DNA from: JAXDBM01 sp964460245
GTDB lineage: Bacteria > Desulfobacterota > Syntrophia > Syntrophales > Fen-1087
Length of the DNA: 22,544 bases
Assembly: GCA_964460245.1 (NCBI GenBank)
Contig: CAYWTL010000039.1
Coordinates: forward strand, 1-22,544
Reading direction: 5' to 3'
Shown: positions 13,966 to 22,209 of the stretch, one piece after another
How positions within the stretch are numbered: the stretch's first letter is position 1
How the letters are laid out: each line of letters begins with the position of its first letter
Program-made: the position numbers and the translations under genes
The notes under the pieces: model-generated
What the model was told of the DNA's origin: nothing
Database searches by the model: none
Seen by the model: the letters and a program-made list of their open reading frames with translations, nothing else

Positions 13966-14580
13966 ATGAAAAAAGCACTGACCCGTTTTTTACTGATTGC
14001 CTTTGCGCTTTCCCTGGCAAGCGTTCCCCCTTCCTTTTCCGCGCAGGAAGGCAACCCGGCCGGTCCCGCGAACCGGTCGCAGGCGGAAGTGGCGGCCGAC
14101 AGCGACAGTTACATCATCGGCCCCGAAGACGTGCTGCACATCTACGTGTGGCGAGAGGAAACCCTGACCAAGACCGTTCCCGTCCGCATCGACGGGAAGA
14201 TCTCCCTCCCGCTGGTGGACGATGTCCAGGCGGCGGGAATCACGCCGCTTCAGCTGAAAAACAGGCTGGCCGACCTTCTGAAGGGTTTCGTGGACAACCC
14301 GACGGTGACGGTCACGGTGATGGAAGCCAACAGCTTCAAGGTCTACGTGTCCGGGGAGGTGAAAAACCCGGGAATCCACCGCATCCGCAGCGAGGTGACG
14401 CTGGTCAAGCTGATCTCCCTCGTGGGCGGGTTCACGGAGTGGGCGAACAAGCGGAAGATCCTGATCATTTCGCGTGAAAACGGAAAGGAAAAGAGGGTCA
14501 CCGCCAACTACAACCGCATCATCGACGGCGATGAGCCGGATGTCGTCATCCGGCGCGGCGACGTGGTCGTCGTAAAGTGA
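13966..14580 (+). CDS. Polysaccharide export protein, PEP-CTERM type (Wza/BexD-like)
   Basis: A 204-residue protein. The ATG at 13966 follows AAGGAG (13951-13956) and opens a signal peptide, with a cut near SFSA (26) and no lipobox. Residues about 48-130 form the poly-export domain: YIIGPEDVLHIYVWREE, then VRIDGKISLPLVDDVQAAGI, LLKGFVDNPTVTVTV. A SLBB-like part follows from about 125: KVYVSGEVKNPGIHRI, LVKLISLVGGFTEWANK and the close RRGDVVVVK. It is far shorter than E. coli Wza, as is normal for the export protein of XrtA/PEP-CTERM loci. It forms part of the outer-membrane exit for EPS. It is the first gene of the EPS operon, with the sigma-54 promoter upstream, and the next gene begins 14 bp after its stop. 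Confidence 0.92.
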   Translation: MKKALTRFLLIAFALSLASVPPSFSAQEGNPAGPANRSQAEVAADSDSYIIGPEDVLHIYVWREETLTKTVPVRIDGKISLPLVDDVQAAGITPLQLKNRLADLLKGFVDNPTVTVTVMEANSFKVYVSGEVKNPGIHRIRSEVTLVKLISLVGGFTEWANKRKILIISRENGKEKRVTANYNRIIDGDEPDVVIRRGDVVVVK

Positions 14581-14594
14581 AGGGGGGGCCGACC

Positions 14595-15896
14595 ATGAAA
14601 ACACACCGGATCATCTTCGCCGTCCTGACGACGCTCTTCATAAATTCGATGCCGGCGGCGTGGGCCGCGGATTTCCTTTCGCAGCTTCACCCCTACATCA
14701 CCGTGAAAGAGGAGTACAACGACAACCTCAACCTGACCCGCGACAACAAGAAGGACGACTTCATCACGACGGTCCAGCCGGGTCTGAAATTCTCGAACAT
14801 GGGCCCGACCCGCGGCGTCACGCTGGATGCCAACATCGGCTACGTCATGTACGCGCGGGAGACCGACTACAACTACTGGAGCGCCAACGGAAACCTGGAC
14901 GTGAAATACATGACGCCGGAGCACATCAACTTCTACTTCAAGGACTCCTTCATCCGGTCCGACGACCCGAGGGAGCGGGAAATATTCTCCACTGAGGCAG
15001 ACAACAAATATCTGCTTTCCACCCTGGTGGAGCGGTCGGTTTACTGGCGCAACGTCGCCGCGCCGACCATCGAGTACCAGTTCGGGCCCGAAGACCGCGT
15101 CGGCGTCAACTACCGGAACAACATCTACCGGGCCGAGAGCGACACCGGCCGGGACAGCACGGAGAACTACATCAATCCCTTCGTCTCCTACTGGTTCAAC
15201 CGGCAAAACGGGGTCTACCTGGAATACGGCTACACGGACGGCGTTTTCGACGACTCGCCGGACCTCGAGGGGCACCGCTTCAGCGGCAGATACATTCACC
15301 GGTACAGCCCGAAATCCTCCGTCTTCGCGGAGTACGCCTACATGACCCGAAAATTCGAAGACGTTTCCGGTCCGGACAACGCGATCTACGCGGATCATTC
15401 GGACTACGACATCAACGAAGGCTCCATCGGGATCACACATGCCTTCACGCCGGCACTGACCGCGTCGGCACAGGCGGGCTACTTCGTGCAGAACCCGGAG
15501 ACCGGGGAAAACGAGGACGGATTCTCCTACAAGGCGGAGCTGAAAAACACCGACGCCCGCACGACCTACCAGATCAGCGCGGAGGGAGGCTACCGGGAAG
15601 ATTTCTTCACCTCGGAAAATCTGGGATTCACCAAATACCACCGGATCACGGGCTCGGCAAGGCACGCCCTGGACCGCAGGTTTTCCGTCGGATGCAGGGG
15701 CAGCGTCGAGTGGGCGGAATACCAGGATCCGGAACGGACGGACACGATCTGGGGCGTCGTCGGAACGGCCTCCTACCAGCCGCTTCGGTGGCTGACGCTC
15801 TCCCTGGAGCTCTCCCACAGGGAGAACCAGTCCGACCTCGAGATCGACGAATACAAGGAAAACAGGGCCATGCTCATGGTCACGGCAACCTACTAA
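14595..15896 (+). CDS. Outer-membrane beta-barrel protein of the EPS locus
   Basis: A 433-residue protein. The ATG at 14595 follows AGGGGGGG; the frame also has a GTG at 14577 that overlaps the previous stop, but the later start begins the signal peptide (cut after AWA, residue 24). The mature protein begins with LHPYITVKEEYNDNLNLT, the N-terminal signature of large outer-membrane beta-barrels of EPS loci, and consists of alternating polar/aromatic strands with many Tyr, Asn and Asp. The last strand, RAMLMVTATY, ends with an aromatic residue, as expected for BAM-dependent insertion. PEP-CTERM loci regularly encode such a barrel next to the export protein. It probably makes the outer-membrane channel for the polysaccharide, by inference from position. 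Confidence 0.88.
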   Translation: MKTHRIIFAVLTTLFINSMPAAWAADFLSQLHPYITVKEEYNDNLNLTRDNKKDDFITTVQPGLKFSNMGPTRGVTLDANIGYVMYARETDYNYWSANGNLDVKYMTPEHINFYFKDSFIRSDDPREREIFSTEADNKYLLSTLVERSVYWRNVAAPTIEYQFGPEDRVGVNYRNNIYRAESDTGRDSTENYINPFVSYWFNRQNGVYLEYGYTDGVFDDSPDLEGHRFSGRYIHRYSPKSSVFAEYAYMTRKFEDVSGPDNAIYADHSDYDINEGSIGITHAFTPALTASAQAGYFVQNPETGENEDGFSYKAELKNTDARTTYQISAEGGYREDFFTSENLGFTKYHRITGSARHALDRRFSVGCRGSVEWAEYQDPERTDTIWGVVGTASYQPLRWLTLSLELSHRENQSDLEIDEYKENRAMLMVTATY

Positions 15897-15918
15897 AGCA
15901 AGGAGCATCCTTTCAATC

Positions 15919-17397
15919 ATGATCAACCCCGCAAAAAGCTACACCCTGGACGAGTACATCGAGATCCTGCGACGCCGGATCTGGTACATCGTCATCCCCT
16001 TCGCGCTGATCGTGGCCGGCGCCTCGATCTACGCGTTTCTCGCCCCCCGGCAGTACAAGGCCAGCACGCTGGTGCTCGTGTCCCCGCAGCGGGTCCCGGA
16101 GGCCTACGTGCAGGCCACGGTCACATCGAGGGTGGAGGAGCGGCTGCAGTCCATTGCCCAGGAGGTCCTGAGCCGGACCCGCCTGGAGCAGATCATCGAG
16201 GAGTACAAGCTCTACGAGAAGCAGAAAAAGTCCCTCTCCAAGGAGGAGGTCGTGGAGCTGATGCGCAAAAACATCAAGGTCGAGCTGCCGACCAAGAAAG
16301 AGGAGAAGGGCTTTTTCTCGATCAGCTTCATCGGCCCGGACCCCAGGGTGGTGACCACCGTCGCCAACCGGCTGGCGTCGCTCTTCATCGAGGAGAACCT
16401 GAAGATCCGCGAGCAGCAGGCGGCAGGGACCACGGAGTTCCTGGGGGCCGAGCTGGCGCAGGCCAAGGTCAAGCTGGACGAGATGGAGGCGGCGGTCAGC
16501 CAGTACAAGATGCAGCACATGGGCCAGCTCCCGGAACAGCGGGACACCAATCTCAGAATCCTTGAGCAGCTCCAGGCCCAGTACCAGCGCGTCGGAGAAA
16601 ACCTCCGGGCCGCGCAGGACCGGAAGCTGTTTATCCAGAGGCAGATGACGGAACTCGAACTGCCCATCGGCTCTTCGGGCGCGGGAACGTCGGGCATGCG
16701 GCTGCCGGCCGGATCGTCGCCGCTCCAGCAGGAAATGGCCGCCGCGCCGGCCGGTCAGCCTGCGGGGGGGACCTACGAGTCCCAGCAGGAGACGCTGGTC
16801 CGGGCCCTTGAAAACCTGCGGACGAAATACACGGAGAGCCACCCCGACGTCATCGCCGTCAAGAACAGGCTCGCCAACCTGGAGCGGAACAAGCAGACCT
16901 ACGGGGTCAAGACGGACCCCCGCTACCGGGAACTCAAAAACCAGATGGCCATCACCGACATGCAGATCCGTCGGCTGGCCGACGAGGAGCGCGGCATCGC
17001 CGGCCAGATGGGCTCGTACCGGGCGAGGATCGAGCAGGCGCCGGCGCGGGAGCAGGAGATGGCCTCGCTGATGCGGGAGTACCAGAGCACGCGGGAGACC
17101 CACGAACGGCTGATGAAGAAGAGCCAGGAAGCCCAGCAGGCGGAGAACCTGGAAAAGAAGCAGAAGGGCGAGCAGTTCCGGGTCATCGACCCGGCCCGGC
17201 TGCCCGAGAAGCCCTTCTCGCCGGACATCCCGAAGATCCTGCTGATCAGCCTGCTGGCCGGCCTCGGCTGCGGCCTGGGCCTGGCCTTTGTCCGGGAGCA
17301 GATGGACCGGTCCTTCCACGATGCGGGCGACGTGGAGATCGCCCTCGGGCTTCGAGTCCTGGCGACGATACCCAAGATCGAGGAAAAAGCGGCATAG
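15919..17397 (+). CDS. Wzz-type polysaccharide chain-length determinant, PEP-CTERM type
   Basis: A 492-residue inner-membrane protein. Transmembrane segment 1 is at about 22-41 and segment 2 at about 439-458, flanking a long periplasmic part that is mostly charged coiled coil (about 160-240, 290-410). The N-terminal YTLDEYIEILRRRIWYIVIP and the STLVLVSPQRVP segment are typical of Wzz. A Pro-rich motif, PARLPEKPFSP, precedes the second membrane helix, as in polysaccharide co-polymerases, and the cytoplasmic tail is short. The kinase is separate (18433), so this is the adaptor half of a split Wzz/BY-kinase pair. Ribosome site AAGGAG is at 15899-15904, 14 bp from the ATG. It controls EPS chain length together with the kinase. 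The stop is 2 bp before the next start. Confidence 0.93.
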   Translation: MINPAKSYTLDEYIEILRRRIWYIVIPFALIVAGASIYAFLAPRQYKASTLVLVSPQRVPEAYVQATVTSRVEERLQSIAQEVLSRTRLEQIIEEYKLYEKQKKSLSKEEVVELMRKNIKVELPTKKEEKGFFSISFIGPDPRVVTTVANRLASLFIEENLKIREQQAAGTTEFLGAELAQAKVKLDEMEAAVSQYKMQHMGQLPEQRDTNLRILEQLQAQYQRVGENLRAAQDRKLFIQRQMTELELPIGSSGAGTSGMRLPAGSSPLQQEMAAAPAGQPAGGTYESQQETLVRALENLRTKYTESHPDVIAVKNRLANLERNKQTYGVKTDPRYRELKNQMAITDMQIRRLADEERGIAGQMGSYRARIEQAPAREQEMASLMREYQSTRETHERLMKKSQEAQQAENLEKKQKGEQFRVIDPARLPEKPFSPDIPKILLISLLAGLGCGLGLAFVREQMDRSFHDAGDVEIALGLRVLATIPKIEEKAA

Positions 17398-17399
17398 AC

Positions 17400-18314
17400 A
17401 TGTACGAGAAATTCTACGGATTCAGGGAACGGCCCTTTGAAATCACGCCGAACCCGAAGTTTGTCTACCTGAGCGAGGTCCACCAGGAGGCGCTGGCCTA
17501 TCTCCAGTACGCGGTGCGGGAGGGGAAGGGCTTCAGCGTCATCACCGGGGAAGCGGGGACGGGGAAGACCACCCTCGTCCACATGCTGCTGAGCCGGCTG
17601 GACGGCAGCGTCCGGACCTGCTACATTTTCAACCCCATCCTGGACCGGGCGGACTTCCTCAACTACGTCTGCGACGACCTGGGCATCGAATCGGACGGAA
17701 TGAAATCACGGGGGCAGAGCCTCACGGCCCTGCACAACTTCCTGCTCGACTGTTTCGCAAAAAACGAAAAGGTCTTTCTCATCATCGACGAAGCCCAGAG
17801 CATGGAGCGCGGCCTCCTGCAGGAGGTGCGCCTGCTGACGAACCTCGAAACATCGAAGAACAAGCTGCTCCACGTCATCCTGCTCGGGCAGCCCGAGCTG
17901 AACGACACATTGGAAGAGCCGCATTTCCGACCGCTCAAGCAGCGGATCGCCGTCCGCTACCACCTGCGCCACCTCAACCTCAAGGAAACGAGGGAATACA
18001 TCCTCTACCGGCTCAAGCGGGCCGGAACGCGGGACATCGCCACTTTCGACAGCGGGGCCATCCAGGAGGTTTACCGCTATTCGAAGGGCATCCCGCGCCT
18101 GATCAACATCGTGTGCGACAACGCGCTGCTGACGGGCTTTGCAAAGGAGCAGAACCGGATCGGGAAAAACATCATCCGGGACGTTGCCAAAGAACTGGAA
18201 GGCCCGGGAAAGACCGCGGGGAAAAGGACCGGCTCCGGCCTGATTTCCTTCCTCCCCCTGCTCCTCATGATTCTTCTGATCTACGGCCTGGGACTGCTTT
18301 TCATGCAGCGGTGA
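17400..18314 (+). CDS. PEP-CTERM-locus AAA ATPase (ExeA/GspA-like)
   Basis: A 304-residue protein. It starts MYEKFYGFRERPFEITPNPK, the hallmark of the ExeA-like family found in PEP-CTERM EPS loci. Walker A GEAGTGKTT is at 50-58 and Walker B VFLIIDEA at 125-132, with LLGQPEL and LKQRI, sensor-type segments, after it. A C-terminal helix (about 281-301, SFLPLLLMILLIYGLGLLF) anchors it in the membrane, with a short basic end. The start is only 2 bp after the previous stop, and no strong ribosome site is seen, so translation is probably coupled. ATPases of this type are thought to power or assemble secretion complexes; the exact role in EPS/PEP-CTERM systems is not established. There is no peptidoglycan-binding domain. 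Confidence 0.93.
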   Translation: MYEKFYGFRERPFEITPNPKFVYLSEVHQEALAYLQYAVREGKGFSVITGEAGTGKTTLVHMLLSRLDGSVRTCYIFNPILDRADFLNYVCDDLGIESDGMKSRGQSLTALHNFLLDCFAKNEKVFLIIDEAQSMERGLLQEVRLLTNLETSKNKLLHVILLGQPELNDTLEEPHFRPLKQRIAVRYHLRHLNLKETREYILYRLKRAGTRDIATFDSGAIQEVYRYSKGIPRLINIVCDNALLTGFAKEQNRIGKNIIRDVAKELEGPGKTAGKRTGSGLISFLPLLLMILLIYGLGLLFMQR

Positions 18315-18327
18315 GGATGGCGGAAAA

Positions 18328-18351
18328 GGAAACCGGAACAATGCCGGTTCC
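18328..18351 (+). repeat. Small stem-loop between ATPase and kinase genes
   Basis: GGAAACCGG (18328-18336) and CCGGTTCC (18344-18351) pair with one bulged A and a 7-nt loop. It lies in the 118-bp gap 18315-18432, with no T-run. It could set relative expression or mRNA stability within the operon. Confidence 0.35.
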
Positions 18352-18432
18352 AGGCAAAACAAGAGCGCAAGACGGCAAGAATGAAAAATGCGTTCTTTCC
18401 GAATTTCAAACACGACAGGGAGATGACCGAAG

Positions 18433-19329
18433 ATGGGCAAGATGTACGAAGCACTGCAGAAGGTGGAACGGGAGAAATTCGGGGAGCCGGTCGAGACAAC
18501 CGTGAAGACCACGCCGGACGAGCTCGTTCTGGACGACAAGCTCGTCTCTTTCTTCGCTCCCTCGTCCATGGTGGCGGAGCAGTTCCGAAGGCTGAGGGCG
18601 CAAATCATCAAACCCGGGCTGAACCACTCCCCGAAGACGATCCTCGTGACCAGCACGATGGCCGGCGAGGGGAAAAGCCTGATCGCCATCAACCTGGCCA
18701 TCACCCTGGCCATCGACCTGCAAAGCCACGCCCTGCTGGTCGACTGCGACCTGCGCAACCCCACCCTGTCCCGGTTTTTCGGCCTGCAATCCGAGAAGGG
18801 CCTGTCCGACTACCTCCTGGGGGAGGCGGCCATGTCGGACCTCCTGATCAAGACCTCGGTGGACAAGCTGACCATCCTGTCCGGAGGCAACTCGCAGGAA
18901 AACCCCGTCGAACTGATCGGGTCGAACCGGATGAAAGACTTCATCCAGGACATGTCAGCCCGGTACGATGACCGCTACATCATCCTGGATTCCTCGCCTC
19001 TCCTGGCGACGACGGAACCGAGCGTCCTGGCCGAGATGGTGGACGGGATCATTCTCGTCGTGAAGTCGGGCGAAACCCCGCGTGAATCCGTTTATCAGGC
19101 GCTCAAGCTGTTGAAAAAAGAGAAGATCCTGGGCGTCGTGTTGAACAGCACGGAATTCAAGACCCAGGCGCTGATCCAGCGGTATTTCGGGACCAACCGC
19201 TACTATTACGATTACCACTACAGCCGGAAGCACACCGAACTCACCCGGTGGGAAAAGGCCAAGGCCGCCGCCGGAGACGTGAAAACGATGCTGGGCAGGC
19301 TCGTGCCGGGGAAGAGGCAGGATCACTGA
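18433..19329 (+). CDS. BY-type tyrosine autokinase, PEP-CTERM/EPS locus
   Basis: A 298-residue cytoplasmic protein. Starting MGKMYEALQKVEREKFG, it carries the CpsD/CapB-type P-loop fold: Walker A STMAGEGKS (74-82), Walker A' LLVDCDLRNP (101-110), Walker B YIILDSSP (182-189). The C-terminal Tyr cluster, YFGTNRYYYDYHY (251-263), has six Tyr that would be autophosphorylated. No membrane helices are present, so it acts with the Wzz protein (15919). It controls polymerisation and export through its phosphorylation cycle; this is known for the family. AGGGAGA lies upstream of the ATG. The weak similarity between the flanking frames (18381 and others) and proteins is not real. The next gene begins 179 bp later. 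Confidence 0.93.
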   Translation: MGKMYEALQKVEREKFGEPVETTVKTTPDELVLDDKLVSFFAPSSMVAEQFRRLRAQIIKPGLNHSPKTILVTSTMAGEGKSLIAINLAITLAIDLQSHALLVDCDLRNPTLSRFFGLQSEKGLSDYLLGEAAMSDLLIKTSVDKLTILSGGNSQENPVELIGSNRMKDFIQDMSARYDDRYIILDSSPLLATTEPSVLAEMVDGIILVVKSGETPRESVYQALKLLKKEKILGVVLNSTEFKTQALIQRYFGTNRYYYDYHYSRKHTELTRWEKAKAAAGDVKTMLGRLVPGKRQDH

Positions 19330-19508
19330 AGCCACTTTGGGCTTGATTAAAACACGAAAGTTGTATAACGAAACCGGTGACCGATTTCGCCGTCAGCGGA
19401 AGCGGGAACCGTACAGCCTGTCACCCCCGGGAACAGGGGGTTCGTGAAGCAGGCACCGAACGGAATCCGGGCAGCCCACGAGTCGGCGCGATCGGCCGGC
19501 ACCTGACC

Positions 19509-20666
19509 ATGAACATACCGATGCTGAAAAAGGATGGCGCCGCGGCAAACGCGGGGGAAGATTCAAAGGCAGGGGCTGTGGAAGCCGCCGACGAAGATTA
19601 CACCTTCTACGGCCAATCCCATTTCCAGCACATGCTTCGCGTGGAGCGCAAGCGGACGGAGCGGTCCAGAAGGCCCTTCCTCCTCCTGCTGCTCGACATC
19701 ACCGGCCTCATGTCCCTGGACAACCACCGGGAGATCCTCGACCGGATGAAAGCCGTCCTTGCCGCATCCCTGCGGGAGGTGGACATCCGGGGCTGGTACG
19801 ACGACCGCAAAACCATCGGCGTCATCTTCACGGAGATGGGGCCCGTTGACGTGAACACGATCGAGCGGCTCATCCACAAGATCTACGGTCGCATCTGCCA
19901 GGGGCTGGATCCCGAGTGGGTGAAAAAGATGCGGATTTCCTTTCATATCTACCCGGAGACGAGCGGAGACATCTCGATCAAAGCGCCCTTCGACGTCAGC
20001 CTCTATCCCGATCTCATGAAGCCGGACCTGGAGCGGCGGATCTCCCTGACGGCGAAAAGCGCGATCGATTTTCTCGGGAGCGCGTCGGCCCTGGTCCTTT
20101 TGTCGCCCCTCTTTCTCATCATCGCGGCGGCCATCACGTGCACCTCCGAGGGGCCGGTCTTCTTCCGGCAGGAAAGGATGGGCCTGAACGGCAGGATCTT
20201 CTCCCTTTTGAAATTCAGGTCCATGCACACCGGCAGCGACCCCCGCAAGCACCGGGAATACATCACGAAATACATCGGCGCACAGCAGAACGCCGCCGTC
20301 GAGCCGGGCGTCTTCAAGCTGACGGACGATCCCCGCATCACGGCGGTCGGGAAATTCCTGCGGAAGACCAGCCTCGACGAGCTTCCGCAGTTCATCAACG
20401 TGCTGAAGGGGGAGATGTCGCTGGTGGGGCCGCGCCCGCCCATCCCCTACGAGTGCGACCTCTACGACATCTGGCACAAGAGCAGGCTCCTGTCGTGCAA
20501 ACCCGGGATCACCGGGCTCTGGCAGGTCACGGGCCGGAGCCGGACGACCTTCGACGAGATGGTGCGGCTGGACCTCAAGTACATCCGCGAGTGGAACCTT
20601 TGGCTGGACCTCAAGATTCTGTTCATGACGCCGAAGGCGGTGTTCGGCGGCAAGGGCGCTTATTAA
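19509..20666 (+). CDS. Polyisoprenyl-phosphate sugar transferase with degenerate GGDEF-like N-terminus
   Basis: A 385-residue protein if started at the ATG at 19509; a GTG at 19377 would add 44 residues of Arg/Gly-rich sequence and is less likely, but neither has a good ribosome site. Residues about 30-140 look like a GGDEF domain that has lost its catalytic signature: ERKRTERSRRPFLLLLLDIT (47-66), then RGWYDDRKTIGVIF (94-107) where R-GGDEF would be expected. Residues 175 to the end are a bacterial sugar transferase: a membrane segment (about 185-208), GPVFFRQERMG, KFRSMHT (235-241), DELPQFINVLKGEMSLVGPRP (290-310), KPGITGLWQVTGRS. It adds the first sugar-1-phosphate to undecaprenyl phosphate. 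The usual N-terminal multi-helix membrane domain is absent. Confidence 0.9.
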   Translation: MNIPMLKKDGAAANAGEDSKAGAVEAADEDYTFYGQSHFQHMLRVERKRTERSRRPFLLLLLDITGLMSLDNHREILDRMKAVLAASLREVDIRGWYDDRKTIGVIFTEMGPVDVNTIERLIHKIYGRICQGLDPEWVKKMRISFHIYPETSGDISIKAPFDVSLYPDLMKPDLERRISLTAKSAIDFLGSASALVLLSPLFLIIAAAITCTSEGPVFFRQERMGLNGRIFSLLKFRSMHTGSDPRKHREYITKYIGAQQNAAVEPGVFKLTDDPRITAVGKFLRKTSLDELPQFINVLKGEMSLVGPRPPIPYECDLYDIWHKSRLLSCKPGITGLWQVTGRSRTTFDEMVRLDLKYIREWNLWLDLKILFMTPKAVFGGKGAY

Positions 20667-20684
20667 TACAAGGAGACCAACATT

Positions 20685-21689
20685 ATGCTTCGCATGGGCA
20701 TTATCGGTTACGGCTACTGGGGCCCGAACATCGTGAGAAACTTCAGCACGGCCAACGGCTCCCAGGTCGCCATGGTCTGCGACATGAACCAGCAGTCGCT
20801 CAAGAAGGTCAAGAAAACCTACCCCCAGGTCCGGGTCACCACGAACAGCGATGAACTGATCAAGGACCCGGACGTGGACGCCATCGCCATCGCCACGCCG
20901 GTCTTCACCCACCACGAGCTTGCCAAGAAGGCCCTGAACGAGGGCAAGAGCGTTTTCATGGAGAAGCCCTTCACGCACACCATCGCCGAGGCGGAGGAAC
21001 TCATCGAACTGGCCGAGAAGAATAAGCTCAAGCTCATGGTGGACCACACCTTCCTCTACACCGGCGCCGTCCGGAAGATCCGGCAGCTCGTCGAGGACAA
21101 CGTCCTGGGGGATCTGTTCTACTTCGACTCCATGCGCATCAACCTGGGACTCTTCCAGCACGACGTGAACGTCGTCTGGGACCTGGCGCCGCACGACATT
21201 GCCATCATGGACTACGTGATCGGGGAAAGGCCGCAGGCCGTCGTGGCCACGGGGTCGGGGCACTTCGGCCGGGGACTGGAGGACATCGCCTACCTGACCT
21301 TCTACTACAACCGCAACACCATCGCCCACATCAATGTCAACTGGCTCTCGCCGGTGAAGGTGCGCACGACGCTCATCGGCGGGCAGAAAAAGATGCTGGT
21401 CTGGAACGACCTGGAACCGGACGAAAAGATCAAGATCTACGACAAGGGCGTGCAGGTCCGGTCGAAGGAGGGAAAGTACAACCTCCTGGTCGACTACCGC
21501 TCCGGGGACATGTGGGCCCCGAAAATCGAGCAGACCGAGGCACTCAAGCTGATCGCCGAGAAGTTCGTGGAATACGTGGAGAACGGGGGGACCGTCGTGA
21601 ACGACGGCATCGCGGGCCTCAATGTCGTCAAGATGCTGGTGGCGGCCAACGAATCGCTCCGGAACAAGGGGGAAACGGTCTACCTGTGA
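20685..21689 (+). CDS. Gfo/Idh/MocA-family oxidoreductase (sugar-nucleotide dehydrogenase type)
   Basis: A 334-residue protein with AAGGAGA before the ATG. An N-terminal Rossmann fold has G8-Y-G10-Y-W-G13, followed by the FMEKPF motif (91-96, Glu93-Lys94-Pro95) typical of the family, and WDLAPHD (165-171) with the active-site His170. Next to it lie a hexapeptide acyltransferase and a DegT aminotransferase. That triplet matches WlbA-WlbB-WlbC (WbpB-WbpD-WbpE), in which the dehydrogenase makes a 3-keto sugar nucleotide for amination and N-acetylation. The substrate (for example UDP-GlcNAc uronate) is inferred from this context and not visible in the protein. The stop overlaps the next start. 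Confidence 0.9.
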   Translation: MLRMGIIGYGYWGPNIVRNFSTANGSQVAMVCDMNQQSLKKVKKTYPQVRVTTNSDELIKDPDVDAIAIATPVFTHHELAKKALNEGKSVFMEKPFTHTIAEAEELIELAEKNKLKLMVDHTFLYTGAVRKIRQLVEDNVLGDLFYFDSMRINLGLFQHDVNVVWDLAPHDIAIMDYVIGERPQAVVATGSGHFGRGLEDIAYLTFYYNRNTIAHINVNWLSPVKVRTTLIGGQKKMLVWNDLEPDEKIKIYDKGVQVRSKEGKYNLLVDYRSGDMWAPKIEQTEALKLIAEKFVEYVENGGTVVNDGIAGLNVVKMLVAANESLRNKGETVYL

Positions 21690-22162
21690 ACTACCTCTGC
21701 ATCTCCGAGGACGTCCGTCTGGGCAAAGACGTCCGGCTCGCGAAGTTCATCAACCTCTACGGCTGCGCAATCGGCGACAACACCAGGATCGGAACCTTTG
21801 TCGAGGTCCAGAAAAACGCCGTCATCGGCCGGAACTGCAAGATCTCCAGCCACACCTTCATCTGCGAGGGCGTGACCATCGAGGACGACGTCTTCATCGG
21901 CCACGGCGTCACCTTCGTCAACGACACCTACCCCCGGGCGACCGCGGCGGACGGGAAGCTGCAGACCGAGGCCGACTGGACCGTGGAACCCACGCTGGTG
22001 AAGAAAGGGTCCTCCATCGGCTCCGGCGCAACGATCCTGGCCAACGTCACCATCGGCGAGCGGGCGATCGTCGGCGCCGGCAGCGTCGTCACGAAGGACG
22101 TCCCGCCCGGGGCGATCGTCGCGGGCAATCCTGCAAAAATTAAAAGACAGGTGCAAGGTTAA
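21686..22162 (+). CDS. Left-handed beta-helix N-acyltransferase (WlbB/WbpD-like)
   Basis: A 158-residue protein starting at a GTG (21686) that overlaps the previous stop as GTGA, so it is translationally coupled; upstream in-frame starts lie inside the oxidoreductase gene. Hexapeptide repeats fill the protein: VRLGKDVRLAKFINLYGCAIGDNTRIG and VIGRNC, VTIEDDVFIG, then SIGSGATILANVTIGERAIVGAGSVVTKDVP. The loop GVTFVNDTYPRA (about residues 75-86) and the end VAGNPAK are standard for sugar acetyltransferases such as WlbB/WbpD (acetyl-CoA-dependent N-acetylation of an amino sugar nucleotide). It acts after the aminotransferase encoded next. Confidence 0.9.
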   Translation: MNYLCISEDVRLGKDVRLAKFINLYGCAIGDNTRIGTFVEVQKNAVIGRNCKISSHTFICEGVTIEDDVFIGHGVTFVNDTYPRATAADGKLQTEADWTVEPTLVKKGSSIGSGATILANVTIGERAIVGAGSVVTKDVPPGAIVAGNPAKIKRQVQG

Positions 22163-22189
22163 ATTCCTTGAACCTTGTTCCTTGAACCT
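22154..22189. repeat. Short direct and inverted repeats before the aminotransferase gene
   Basis: TTCCTTGAACCT occurs twice (22164-22175 and 22178-22189), and CAAGGTT (22154-22160) is inverted as AACCTTG (22171-22177). This fills most of the 47-bp gap. It may form a small hairpin or be a minor repeat. Confidence 0.5.
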
Positions 22190-22209
22190 ATTTTTTCGGA
22201 GAAAAAATA

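Noticed and set aside
14508..17319. Long minus-strand frames opposite the beta-barrel and Wzz genes
   Set aside because: Mirror frames of strongly supported EPS genes with low-complexity composition.
19346..19372. Sigma-70 promoter before the sugar transferase (TTGATT ... TATAAC)
   Set aside because: The spacer is about 15 bp, shorter than the usual 17, and the gene is probably read from the operon promoter.
19563..21329. 588-codon minus-strand frame
   Set aside because: Lies across two well-supported plus-strand genes (sugar transferase and oxidoreductase) and has no protein-like features.
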